From NCBI GenBank assembly GCA_026182355.1, contig JAPFBL010000313.1:310001-374000 (forward strand): a DNA stretch of 64,000 nucleotides. The letters run 5' to 3'. Under the pieces are notes generated by a model, which was given only the letters and a program-made list of their open reading frames with translations, made no database searches and had not been told where the DNA came from. Position numbers and translations under genes: made by a program. This document shows, piece by piece, positions 11,360 through 23,900 of this stretch; the first letter of the stretch is position 1; every line of letters begins with the position of its first letter. Source of the stretch: Hermatobates lingyangjiaoensis. Its lineage: Eukaryota; Arthropoda; Insecta; Hemiptera; Hermatobatidae.

Positions 11360-12465
11360 CAAGGGTTCTCAATGGGGGTGAATTTTGGTTTGTCAGGGGG
11401 TGAATGGTGACCACGGTAAGTTATCAGAGTGAAGAAAGCTATTATAGGTTTAGGGGTGAGTTTTGGTTTGTCAGGGGGTGAATTGTGACCACGGTAAGTT
11501 ATCAGAGTGAAGACAGCTATTATAGGTTTAGGGGTGAGTTTTGGCTTTTCAGGGGGTGAATTGTGACCACGGTAAGTTTACAGAGTGAGGAAAGCTGTTA
11601 TAGTTTTAGGGATGAATTTTGGCTTTTCAGGGGGTGAATTGTGACCACGGTAAGTTTACAGAGTGAAGAAAGCTATTATAGGTTTAGGGGTGAATTTTGG
11701 TTTGTCAGGGGGTGAATTGTGACCACGGTAAGTTATCAGAGTGAAGAAAGCTATTATAGGTTTAGGGGTGAATTTTGGCTTTTCAGGGGGTGAATTGTGA
11801 CCACGGTAAGTTTACAGAGTGAGGAAAGCTGTTATAGTTTTAGGGATGAATTTTGGCTTTTCAGGGGGTGAATTGTGACCACGATAAGTTGACAGAGTGA
11901 AGAAAGCTATTATAGGTTTAGGGGTGAATTTTGGCTTTTCAGGGGGTGAATTGTGACCACGGTAAGTTGACAGAGTGAAGAAAGCTATTATAGGTTTAGG
12001 GGTGAATTTTGGCTTTTCAGGGGGTGAATTGTGACCACGGTAAGTTGACAGAGTGAAGAAAGCTATTATAGGTTTAGGGGTGAATTTTGGCTTTTCAGGG
12101 GGTGAATTGTGACCACGGTAAGTTTACAGAGTGAGGAAAGCTATTATAGGTTTAGGGATGAATTTTGGCTTGTCAGGGGGTGAATCGTGACCACGGTAAG
12201 TTTACAGGGTAGGAAAGCTATTATGGGTTTAGGGATGAATTTTGGCTTTTCAGGGGGTGAATTGTGACCACGGTAAGTTGACAGAGTGAAGAAAGCTATT
12301 ATAGGTTTAGGGGTGAATTTTGGCTTTTCAGGGGGTGAATTGTGACCACGGTAAGTTGACAGAGTGAAGAAAGTTATTATAGGTTTAGGGGTGAATTTTG
12401 GCTTTTCAGGGGGTGAATTGTGACCACGGTAAGTTTACAGAGTGAGGAAAGCTATTATAAATTTT
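11360..12465 (+). repeat. Minisatellite of about 79 bp, 14 copies, each with acceptor- and donor-like sites
   Basis: The unit reads GGTGAATTTTGGCTTTTCAG, then GGGGTGAATTGTGACCACG, then GTAAGTTTACAGAGTG and a tail. The CCACG|GTAAGT junction is present in 13 of 14 copies (mutated to GATAAG in the copy near 11880). The array begins about 100 bp after the homeobox stop codon, so it may lie in the 3' UTR or just past it. Confidence 0.92.
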
Positions 12466-13086
12466 TACTTATAAATTAATACATACTATTTTGGTTGAAT
12501 TAATATTTTATATATTCATCAATAATTATAATTATAATTTAATTTGTAATATTTTATTATAAAGATAATCAATGTAAAGTGTATGTACTACCTTGGAGAG
12601 AAGAAGGGGTGGGGGAATGGCATTGTGGGAAATGGCGGGAGGGGTGAATGGGTCCAAGGGAGACTGAGAATCCCTGCTTTAGAGCCTTCCAAGAATATCT
12701 TAAAGTGTATCTCTGCTCTTTTTGAGGATAATCGCAGTTTAGGTGTTTTAGCAGATTTCATCTGCGCGGCTATAACGTCGATGCCTTCCAACAAGATTAA
12801 CGCTACGTTGAATTTCCAATCAATTCACAGCCTATATTTTAAGTTAGACATACAGAAATTTACTGTAAAATTTTTAGCTTGATATTTGTTATGGTGTCTG
12901 AGTTTACTTGACACAAAAGTTTGCGGACAAACCGACCAACCGACAAACTGACAAACCGACAAACCCTACAGAAATTTTTCTAAGGGTGGATTTGGTTTAT
13001 CCAATGTATGAAACGTAAAGAAAACTTGAAATGAGTCAGTTCTAAGCAATGTACAGACAAAATCATTATTTTATTTATATAGAGTA

Positions 13087-13455
13087 CTTATTATTCCTGG
13101 ACCCCTTTGTTTACCTTGACTTTTGGTCTCTTCCCCGCACGTTTCGCCTTTCACGATATAGTTATTATTCCTGGACCCCTTTGTTTACCTTGACTTTTGG
13201 TTTCTTCCCCGCACGTTTCGCCTTTCACGATATAGTTATTATTCCTGGACCCCTTTGTTTACCTTGACTTTTGGTCTCTTCCCCGCACGTTCGCCTTTCA
13301 TGATATACTTATTATTCCTGGACCCCTTTGTTTACCTTGACTTTTGGTCTCTTCCCCGCACGTTTCGCCTTTCACGATATACTTATTATCCCTGGACCCC
13401 TTTGTTTACCTTGACTTTTGGTCTCTTCACCGGACGTTTCGCCTTTCACGATACC
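13087..13455 (+). repeat. Minisatellite of 74 bp, five copies
   Basis: The unit begins TTATTATTCCTGGACCCCTTT and ends CGCCTTTCACGATATA. Starts fall at about 13087, 13161, 13235 and so on. Open frames across it come from the repeat. Confidence 0.9.
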
Positions 13456-13689
13456 TTCCTTACCTCCCTCCTTTCGCCATTCCACGCCAGATGTTTTAAA
13501 TCACTTGCTTCAGTATCAGTGTGAAAACTAGGACACCTGTTTCGGTTGAAAAGCTCAGTAATTTTTCTGATGTTTTTACTGTAATTTAGACGTTGATTTT
13601 TATTTCACGTGTTTATTGTGAAACCCTGTTACATATTTATTGAGGAAGCAGATATATAGAGATAAATGCATAAATCGGGAATGTGCATC

Positions 13690-13940
13690 AAAAAATCTTT
13701 ATATATAAAATACAAAGTTTATTTGTCTGTCCGCTGCAGAAATAAAACTGGAGATATTTAGATATAAAGAAACCTATGGATCTTACATAACTTTTTTCGG
13801 GGGAACTAACTACAGTATTTTGATTTTGATCAGTGTCCTTTTTTGAGACATATCGCCGATAACCAAAACGCCGGGGCATCAACTACCGCTCGGGCAACAC
13901 GTAATACCAACCCGGGTAAACCAGCTCGTAATTCATATAT
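13690..13940. other. Possible DNA-transposon terminal region
   Basis: TCTTTATATATAAAATACAA followed by a short GC-richer stretch (CGCCGGGGCATCAACTACCG) resembles the 5' ends of some insect Helitrons. Only one end is visible and no hallmark 3' hairpin was found, so this is a weak call. The rest of 13456-14450 shows nothing supportable. Confidence 0.2.
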
Positions 13941-14459
13941 TAGAATAACGGAGACCTACTTATCAAAAAACTGGTAATTCTGGGAACCAAAGACCATACA
14001 GAAAAAGTGCACAAAATGAAATTAATGAAGGTAATTTGGTTTAGTCCTGCTAAGATTATTAGAAAAAATACGGATCGACACCGCTTATAAACAGGAAGAT
14101 CATCCTAACATATGATACATAGCAGAAATCATAGAGAAATTTGAGTGTCTCTATTCTTTTTTTTTGTGTAAATAAGTTGAATTTTTAATTCAGTTGTCCA
14201 CTTTTTGTCCACAAAGAATATTATGGACACTGCTTTGAGTCTAACCATATCTTATCCACTCCATTTTTTTCAGTTAATACCAACTTTATTATATCTTTAT
14301 ATTATCGTAGTTTTTTTGATAACAATTCTATGTCGTATAGGGAAGCTTACAGGTTTGGCATACTTTAGTTAACCTGTTTGTTTAGTATTTAAATGTTAAA
14401 TATTGATGATAACGTATGTTTTAGAGATTTAAAACACAATTCGTTTTTGGCAATGTTGC

Positions 14460-14529
14460 AGTTTTGGCTTCAAACAGGGTGACAAAGACGTGCTGCAGCA
14501 GTGCCCCTGCAGTGTTCCCCTCCTTACAG
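14460..14529 (+). other. Orphan exon-like island
   Basis: A GC-richer block between a good acceptor (TTGGCAATGTTGCAG) and a consensus donor (TTACAG|GTGAGC), open in two frames (one gives GDKDVLQQCPCSVPLL, the other RVTKTCCSSAPAVFPSLQ). It is not assignable to a family; it could be a skipped exon of an unseen gene or chance. Confidence 0.25.
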
Positions 14530-14589
14530 GTGAGCCTTCCATATCTGTAAGTAACCACTCGCATTGCAGGCTAGCCGACAGTCTCTACA

Positions 14590-14690
14590 AGTATAGAGAT
14601 CACTATTTGATTACCTTGATTTGCTATTTACTATTTTGATAAACAGATTTCCAAGGTAATCAAATAGTGATCTCTATACTTATGAAGTAA
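14590..14690. repeat. Short inverted repeat
   Basis: AGTATAGAGATCACTATTTG and its complement, about 29-bp arms separated by about 40 bp. Confidence 0.75.
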
Positions 14691-14867
14691 TTGTAAAAGC
14701 AATAGAATAATTATAATAATATCCTTATGTCAATATAAAAAAAAATCCATAGTCGAAATAGCTGATTTATCAATAAATTCCTCTCTGGTACTGTACATAT
14801 TAAAATGTAATAAATAACCAAATAGTAGTAATAGTAGAGCTAATTGTAAAACAATCATGTTGTAGCC

Positions 14868-14901
14868 CTGAAGATGACATAAATATATGTCGAAACGTCG
14901 G
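14868..14901 (+). ncRNA. Solo hammerhead-like core (PLE type)
   Basis: CTGAAGA-T-GACATA-AATA-TATGTC-GAAACGTCGG. It has a full 6-bp stem II, an intact CTGANGA and GAAAC, and a possible GTC cleavage triplet with almost no stem III. This is the cleanest single core in the window. Activity is not shown by sequence. Confidence 0.55.
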
Positions 14902-14984
14902 CAAAAGGACTAGTTTAAAATCATTAGACCTCAAACCTCAAAAAAATTTAATCATATAAATATTGGGTCAAGAAAACAAATCAT

Positions 14985-14987
<3 letters not shown>

Positions 14988-15029
<42 letters not shown>

Positions 15030-15693
15030 ACTTAAAATTCGAAAAAACGATCCAAACAGGACGCAAATCAGTTCACAAACGAAGAAAAGCAACACACAGA
15101 GAAAGAGACACACTTACAAACTCAAATTTTCGGATGATCCGTCTTCAGGAGAAAAGAGAGAATGGGCGACCAAGCACGCCGGAAACGGCAGGAAACCGTC
15201 CCGGCAACCGACCGTGCTGCCACGCGCGTCCAGTTCAGGAAGTAATGAAGTAGAGACGATCAGAAGAAAATTAATATTAAAATTAAAATTAAGAATTAAG
15301 AAAAGCAGTTCTGGTTGATTGAAGGTAAAATAAACAGCAGGAAGATAAATGAAGTATAAAAAGGAATACCGTGGAAATTTATCATTTATCTTCCTGCTGT
15401 TTATTTTACCTTCAATCAACCAGAACTGCTTTTCTTAATTCTTAATTTTAATTTTAATATTAATTTTCTTCTGATCGTCTCTACTTCATTGCTTCCTGAA
15501 CCGGACGCGCGTGGCAGCACGGTCGGTTGCCGGGACGGTTTCCTGCCGTTGTGTTTCCGGCGTGCTTGGTCGCCCATTCTCTCTTTTCTCCTGAAGACGG
15601 ATCATCCGAAAATTTGAGTTTGTAAGTGTGTCTCTTTCTCTGTGTGTTGCTTTTCTTCGTTTGTGAACTGATATATATATATATATATATATA
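14988..15693. repeat. Large foldback, arms of about 285 bp, between TA tracts
   Basis: Left arm about 15063-15348 and right arm about 15388-15672 are near-perfect inverted copies bounded by TA microsatellites (14988-15027 and 15671-15693). Cores CTGAAGA-C-GGATCATCC-GAAAAT sit at 15126-15148 (minus) and 15591-15613 (plus). The family recurs at 1-135, 48.09-48.31 and 48.44-48.72 kb. Confidence 0.85.
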
Positions 15694-15696
15694 AAC

Positions 15697-15802
15697 TAGA
15701 ATTTTCAAAAGAACACATAGAAAAGAAATCACAGAACTCACTACTATATTTCGATGTCCTCGTCTTCAGGAATAGATGTGAATCGCTCCAAAGGCTGATA
15801 AC

Positions 15803-15889
<87 letters not shown>

Positions 15890-15990
15890 CTAATCGGGAT
15901 TCGGTTAAATTTTCTTGGTTCAAAAATCAAACTCTCTTGCCGACGTTTCGGTCTTATTTTAAAACCTTTTTCATAGGCAGAAGTAAGAAT
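15697..15990. repeat. Two solo PLE-type arms around a (TA)n(TG)n microsatellite
   Basis: A minus-strand CTGAAGA-C-GAGGACATC-GAAATA at 15746-15769, a (TA)n(TG)n tract at 15806-15887, and a minus-strand degenerate motif ending GACCGAAACGTCGG at about 15942-15978. The arms are not paired here. Confidence 0.55.
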
Positions 15991-18640
15991 TTTTTTACTA
16001 AGAAAATGAAATTTGTATTATTTAAAGGAACAACAATCTTAACCGGACAAAACCTTCGACTAGATATTATTGAATCTGTTATATCTATATAATCCTATTT
16101 CATTTATGTAATGAGGATTTATATTTACAAAAGAAAGAGTGAAGTTTTTAAGATAAAATTAAATCTACAATTTACATAAATTTTATTCCTCAATAATAAT
16201 AGATCAAATTAATTGACTATGAAAATATGTTTTTCGGATAATTTAATACGGTAATTGTTTGAGAAAAATTAATACAATCAGGAATTAATAACATTAAAAT
16301 GTTCATAGTTATATTTAACTTGTAAACTACCTCAAAAAATATCTGGCTGCTTTATGTGCCTGGTTTATTCAATTTTGCTATGATTAAAAATGTAGCTAAA
16401 AAACGTGACTTCATTACTAGTTGTTCAGTTTTTTTCAATTTATTCTTTATATTTTAATAAATTAGTTATTCCAATACATTATTATCTATTATATTAATTA
16501 TTCTAATATGCTACTTATTGTATTCTAGTAAGTACACTTATATCATTCTAATATTCTAGTAAGTAAACTTATAAATTTCATTTAATTTTTAATGTACTAA
16601 TTTTTAGTACATCGTTGGTATATAACACATGTTAAGGATTTCTTTTTTGCAATATATAACATTTTCGTTCAAAGATGATCAAGTGAGGAATTAATTACAA
16701 GATAAATATTGTAATTAGAAGTTTTAGAAAAGAGCTGAAGTTTATAGCCTGGTGATGATTTGAAGGAAGTCAATTTTCCATTGGGACAATGCGGTGGCGG
16801 TGAGGGTGTGCTAATACTCACCCCTTAATTGATATGTGTGGGTGGATTCTCCACCCGCACTCACCCCTGTCAACAGTCATTAGAACAACAATACAATCAA
16901 CACGTCTTCGACAACTGCCCTTTGCCAGCGATAAGTCCCAAAGTAAATACCGTCTTCAATATTTTTAATTATTATAGATATTAATATGAATTCTATATGC
17001 CTTTGACTGTCTAACATTAAAATAATAGATTTTTGTTTTTATTCGGTAAAACACTCCTTTAAAATGTCTTTTTTTTTTTTTTTGATATTTCTATGAACTT
17101 ATGCAAGTCCTACTCAGTGTTTAATGTATAATGATGTAAACCTTTCACCTACTACTACCAAGAAAGAGAAACCTTAAGTGATATAACCAAACAGCTTGCC
17201 CTGTCATCAAAAAGAGTCCCTTTATTACCATCTACGACTGAACTTTACCGCCATGACTACAAAGAGATTCCTATGTGCGTAGAGTACATTTACGCAGATA
17301 GTTTACCTTTTATACCTAAAGCTCCTTTCTACTTAAGCTGATTAAGTACGCATTGTACTTTCGGATATCTATTAATTATAGTAGTTTAAGTCACCAAAAA
17401 GAATAAGTGAATCAAGTGAATATCAAATCGCGTCTGACAAGTATTTTTCCAAAGCGATTTTTTTACAGGTACAGGAGGGATTGGTGAATCATCACAAATG
17501 ACCTCGCAAGACTTAAGTATGAAAAAGCATCAAACTGCTCAGTCATCAACAATTCACTGATTGATTCTCAACTATATTTCTTGATTTTATTAATGACATT
17601 GTACATAAAAAGATTCATAATATGTAAATTTCAAAGCAATTAATCCACTAATAGTTATGTATATAATGTATGGTTAAACTGAAAACATTTTCCTCAAAGC
17701 CTACACTCTTCTTTACCCATCATTAACAAAACATAGAACTATTGTATTTTATAATAATTCACTTTATATATAATATAGGTGACAATATATTATATTTTGT
17801 AAATATACCTACTTCATGAAAATAATGAACTATTTTCGCTTAGTGCAATAATCTTTCCCATAAGAAATTAATTTAACTTTACAAAAATTTTTCTATGTCC
17901 TTACCATACCTTAAACAATTTTGTACAAAAATCGAATGAATCTCAAAATCTCCACAGAAAAATAAAAAAGTAATAATAATTACTTTAAAAGTTAGAAGAG
18001 AAAAAAACAGAAAGTGATATAAAAATTTTGCTTTTATTTTTTTGTACATTACAAATTTTATTTGTTAAAGCTTTTCCTCTTTTATTTTTGTTTGATACAG
18101 TTTCCTCTATAACATCATCAAGACCTCGAAATTTAAAAAAAAAAACTGTAAAGTGTTTCACCATTTGTTTACATTTCGACATGAACCTCTTGTCCATGAT
18201 GCAGCCAGTCTACCGGCATTTTGTATAGATTTTTGTTTTGATAATGTTTAATTTGTTTACACTTCATTCCATTGCTTTAATTAAGAAGTCTAAGTTAATT
18301 AATATTAACTGTTATGCACTTTATTTTCTAGATTTATGAACATAACTATAGATAACTTTTTATCTATTAGTATAGATAACATCACATTTTCGTTATATTA
18401 TAAATAAACATTTCTATTTTTTAGTTTAATTTCAATAAATTGCGATTCACTTGGAATTCAGTGCAGATGACAAAAATGTTAAAACACGCACATCAGTATG
18501 TTCCAATATTAAATTGTACGTCAGTGATGTCAACATGAAATGCTGGAATACAACAGTCTGGATTGCGAAGAGGTAGTGTACAAACTTACTGAGTATATGA
18601 TATGATTATTTATTGTATTTTAAATAAAATACCTTTTAAA
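15991..18640. other. No gene seen
   Basis: AT-rich. A GC-richer patch at about 16780-16930 (repeats of the CTCACCCC/GGTGAGGGTG type) could be a decayed repeat. Open frames near 18 kb are short and without recognisable features. Confidence 0.45.
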
Positions 18641-18684
18641 GCATGGTATCAGGTATTAATAAAAGAAGGTCATTTAATTTAACA

Positions 18685-19660
18685 GAGAATAGTGATTATG
18701 GAAGACCTAATGAGAATAGTGAGTATGGAAGACCTAATGAGAATAGTGAGTATGGAAGACCTGCGATAGAGATGATATAATGTGAGTAGGAAGACTAATG
18801 AATTATGGTGAGTATGGAAGACCTAATGAGATTAGTGAGTATGGAAGACCTAATGAGAATAGTGAGTATGGAAGACCTATTGCGAATAGTGAGTATGGAA
18901 GACCTAATGAGATTAGTGAGTATGGAAGACCTAATGAGAATAGTGAGTATGGAAGACCTAATGAGAATAGTGAGTATGGAAGACCTATTGCGAATAGTGA
19001 GTATGGAAGACCTAATGAGATTAGTGAGTATGGAAGACCTAATGAGAATAGTGAGTATGGAAGACCTATTGCGAATAGTGAGTATGGAAGACCTAATGAG
19101 ATTAGTGAGTATGGAAGACCTAATGAGAATAGTGAGTATGGAAGACCTAATGAGAATAGTGAGTATGGAAGACCTATTGCGAATAGTGAGTATGGAAGAC
19201 CTAATGAGATTAGTGAGTATGGAAGACCTAATGAGAATAGTGAGTATGGAAGACCTAATGAGAATAGTGAGTATGGAAGACCTATTGCGAATAGTGAGTA
19301 TGGAAGACCTAATGAGATTAGTGAGTATGGAAGACCTAATGAGAATAGTGAGTATGGAAGACCTAATGAGAATAGTGAGTATGGAAGACCTATTGCGAAT
19401 AGTGAGTATGGAAGACCTAATGAGATTAGTGAGTATGGAAGACCTAATGAGAATAGTGAGTATGGAAGACCTATTGCGAATAGTGAGTATGGAAGACCTA
19501 ATGAGAATATTGAGTATGGAAGACCTAATGCGAATAGTGAGTATGGAAGACCTAATGCGAATAGTGAGTATGGAAGACCTAATGCGAATAGTGAGTATGG
19601 AAGACCTAATGCGAATAGTGAGTATGGAAGACCTAATGAGAATAGAAGATCTAAAGAGAG
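18685..19660 (+). repeat. 27-bp minisatellite with 3/4-unit higher-order structure
   Basis: The unit is GAGTATGGAAGACCTAATGA plus GAATAGT. Three main variants (GAGATT, GAGAAT, TTGCGAAT) alternate as blocks of 3, 4, 3, 4, 4, 4 and 3 units, followed by a homogenised tail of NAN-type units. Because 27 is a multiple of three, four frames stay open for over 900 bp (SEYGRPNEN in one). An ATG at about 18643 opens in frame into the first units but meets a stop at about 18777, so a protein is not supported. Confidence 0.93.
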
Positions 19661-19745
19661 CTGGCTGTTCTTCAGAATGTGGAAAGACACCTCCAATGCA
19701 GAACATGACTACTTTGATAAGACAAGGCTGAACAAGTCAGGATAA

Positions 19746-20975
19746 ACAAAGAAGTTCCTGGAAAATAAGTAAAAACTGTCTGACAGTTGTCAACCCTGGT
19801 AGACAAGAGTTAATGTGAGTCTAATTTAAATGAACCATTATTTATGTTTATAGTATTTGATCAATTTCATTTTATTAAAGGGAGCTCGATAATATACCTT
19901 AACAGCATCTATCGTTCATACCTTATCATTTTAGCTAAGTCCAATTTATAAATGATTATATTTATGCAAAAAAAAGTGCTACTACTTAGTTTACCTCTAA
20001 CTTTAGAGTACCGGAGTTGATTGACACGCAATTTTAATGATTTGCCAGTCTGGGCTATGGATATTTCATGAATACGGGTACAAAGACTGTTATAACTATC
20101 ATTGTACTCCTTAAGTGAATTTTTAATTAACTAATTAAATATGTTATTATCATTGGAAAAAATATAATTCAAGATTACATGCAAGCTTAGAAAGTCGGTC
20201 CTCCAATCACTCACATCTTAAAACTATGGCATTTGATATTAAACGGGTTTCTGTTACTGTATTGGATAACGTTTTCCTAGCACACTTTAAACCTTTGTTC
20301 AATATAAGTAGCATGTTATTGAGTGAGCAATAGAAACAATTTTGTTAATTTCATGATTAAGGAGTTTAGCAGTTTAGGAGTGTAAACTATTAACAACTTC
20401 AAATAAATTTGCTTAAAAACGATAAGTTTAAAATAATAAAGCAAATAATTTTTTAAAAAGCAAATGGACATTTGATGGGTTTATTATATCCACTAAAATG
20501 TAACTCTTTAGGAAATCTATGAATAAGGATATCTAACAGAGGTAATTCACAATTTACTTCTTAGATTTCAATTTCTTACTAATGAATTTAATTTTGTTGG
20601 AAACCCATCTTTATTCATAGATTTGTTATGATTTTACCATAACATGACTGATTGGAAACCAGTTAGTCATAATTTTGCAAGAACTTTACGAAGACATAAA
20701 TCAGTCTTAGTTTTTTTTAAAATGTCTTCATAATGATAATGAAACTATTATTTGAAAGCGGTACACTTCACACAAAAATAGTTTAAATAATTACTGTTTT
20801 TTCAACAATTTTATATTTTGAACTTTAGTATTTACAATGGACCTGTTATCACATTCAGAACAGTAATTAAAATAAAAAATCAACAAACAATAAACATTTC
20901 CTTCTAAAGATCAATTGATTTTCATATTACATACAAAAATATTTAAATAAAGTAGGATTTACAATTAATTTTCAA
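19746..20975. other. No gene seen
   Basis: AT-rich intergenic sequence between the minisatellite and the 3' end of the TUG gene. Confidence 0.5.
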
Positions 20976-20980
20976 AGTCA

Positions 20981-20986
20981 TTTATT
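20981..20986 (-). terminator. Poly(A) signal overlapping the TUG stop codon
   Basis: AATAAA on the minus strand in the context CCCCAATAAATG. The TAA stop (20984-20982) lies within the hexamer. If used, the 3' UTR would be only some tens of bases. Confidence 0.5.
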
Positions 20987-23900
20987 GGGGTTTAAACCAC
21001 TTGGGCGTGGCCGAACTAGATTTCGTACGTTTGGTAGATGCGCTCGAAGTTCCTGGTCCATTACTGTCACTTATCTCCACATCAGCAGTTATTCCCCTAC
21101 AAAAATATATAACTATATATATATATTACACACATATATATATATATATATGTGTGTGTAAAGATATATAACTATATATATGTATATAGTTATACTTCAG
21201 AAAATAAACGTATACCAGGCAACTTCTTCATAAGTCACTATGAAAAATTAAATAATCTTTTTTTCAATTAAAAAGATAGTATAAATCAGAAAGTAAAATT
21301 AGAATCGAAATTTGAATTCATAGCAGCCTAATACATATTTCAAGTCTTCACAGACATCTTAACCTTTTAGTTGAAGGACATTTAAAATTGATAAAATCAA
21401 ATATGGCTTTCACTTTACTAAGAGTTCAAGTGTAAAAATAATAAAAATGTTCATTTTGAGACTTGAATTGCTTTATGGATAATCTATACACCCAATGTAT
21501 TTTCTTAAATTAGTAATTCAATTAGTATCTGTGTGTGAAACAATTCCCACATAGAATGTTTACTTTTTGTTTATATTTTAAGAAACTGAGTCTATTATTT
21601 AAAGATAAACTGATGTCCTGTCTCCATTATGCTGTTGTAGGGGAATAAATTTCTTCTTATAATATCTTAGGTTATGTGGACCTTAGGAGAAAGGTTTAGG
21701 GCGGTAGCGTAGAAGAATAACGTGGGTTCACCCTAGATAATATTGTGGAGCTCAGTCCGTTGGTTTGCATAGAGACACAAGATATTTTACCTCAAGCCGC
21801 ACCGTCAAACATGAAACGCTTAATGGAAAGCCATTTTAATTAACAAAATTATTGAATTTATGAAATTAAAGTTGAAAATACATTTTTGCAAATGTATGGT
21901 CGCAAATTTCTGTTTTTTCTTTTCTTATGATAAGAAAGAGCCTCATTGCTCCACCCTGACTTCATGTTTCTTTACTAAAGGAAAGGTTTTTACACTCCCC
22001 TAAAAAAATGTGATAATAGAAGTGACTTTAAAAAAACAGATCTCCATTCAAATGCATATACCTTTAGTATTGTAAAATTTAACCAAAAAGGAGATTTCCA
22101 GGAGATTATACATCTACGTATAATGGTTACAGATCTATATTAAATTCTACACAATTCATTATAATTATAATTAATTAATTATAAAAAAAAAAGAAAAAAA
22201 ATGCTGAGTATTCGACCTGAGTCTTTGAGCTTCCTTGGTCGCTAGTTCATTAGTCTCCAGTTTCTTGAGTATTGAATTGCTCAAATACTGCTCCCCCTTT
22301 GGGAGTGGAGCCTTCGTACCAAAATAAACTTTCGCAGCAGACCCAAAGTTAAGATCCAACAGAGATTTGTTAGGAGGAGGGATAAACTTTGGAGGTGCTG
22401 TAACTGACAATAGTATTAAGCATTACTATACAGACCACTCTTTACTAACACAGTATATTATTTAAGATTAAATGAAACAACACTTTGCAGTATGATCAAT
22501 TTATAATAAAAGAAAAAGATATGAAACTTAGTAATTTACTCACGAAATAACAAATGAACCAATAAACCATTCAAAATACTCTTATGAGAACTAGTTTTTG
22601 ACCAGTAACTGTTTGCAACAATTTTATTGAAAATGACGTTAGAAGAATGGAAGAACATACAAGGAAAAAATAAACCATTCGCTACCGATGCTGACAAAAC
22701 CTTTTGTTAGAGAACTATAGATAAAGGATGGAAAAAATAAAACTATTTACATCTACGAGTAGAAAGCTATGAATTCACTTATTATTCGCTTTTAAACTGT
22801 TTACCGATTTAATTAATTTATCTATACTCCACATGAATGAGCAAACTTAAAAGACAAAATATTTTAGCTCGAATTAATAATAGGTCCTAATTAATGTCAC
22901 TAATAGGACCAGTAACAGATTAAACTCTAATTACTCATTACCGCAGAAATAAATACAGAAAATGCATATTTATCCAGATGCAGAGATCTTTACAAATTTT
23001 AGTTCATTCATTACCATTTTAACCACACATTTACTTCAATCTACGATCGTTCAGATGTTTTTACTTCTTCCCTTTCATTCTCTCACTTTGCCTAGGCCCG
23101 GTATTGTTGTAAAATAATAACTGTAGTCTCAAAGAGACTGTATGGCCATTCACAAGTCCTACTAGATATTAAGGTTTAAAATCTTAATAAGAGGTCCTGT
23201 TTTATTAAAAAAAATATATATAATCAAATTTAAAGACTTACACAAATAAAACTCGTAATTTTTATTTTTTAAGTGGTGTTTAACAAAATTGGTCACTTCA
23301 GAGAACTTCTCCTTGGGGTGGAATACACCCTGCAATACAGTTCTATCTGGAAACTGAATTCTGATGATACAGTATTTATGTTCTTCTAAAAACTTGGATA
23401 TTCTCTTCTGCTCCTCTTCTTGTCTCATAGCAGATGTGGACAATGGCTTGTTTTCAAGTTCTCGTCTGAAAAGGATGTATGAGATAAATATACACCGTTA
23501 TTAAAAGTTATTATTTAATAGACTTTTGACAAACCCATTCAAATCAAACTTTCACAATATGTTAGAATGCATACCTTCTATCAACAAACTCTTTGTACAA
23601 ACTTTTTACTTCGGATGATGTAAGTTCATAAAAGTCATCAGAAACATCTTCCGATTTCTTCCCTTCATCAGGTAAAATAAAAGCAATACTTCTTCGATCT
23701 GTAACCTTGAGAAAATAATATCTTACTAAGACACAAAAAATAAAAATTAAAGCAATTTTTATTTTTACTCACCATGATAAAAACATATAACAGAATTTAA
23801 ATTTTGAACCTGAACATAACAACGCAGTGTAAACAGTATATCATCTAACTCACTAAATCACCCTAAATGCTGTTTTACAGACATAACACAATATACTACT

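Noticed and set aside
11360..13455. CRISPR-like array
   Set aside because: The direct repeats are contiguous minisatellites with no unique spacers, in eukaryotic DNA.
18795..19745. Four overlapping open frames of about 300 codons
   Set aside because: They follow from a 27-bp tandem repeat without stops; both strands are open equally and there is no independent coding evidence.
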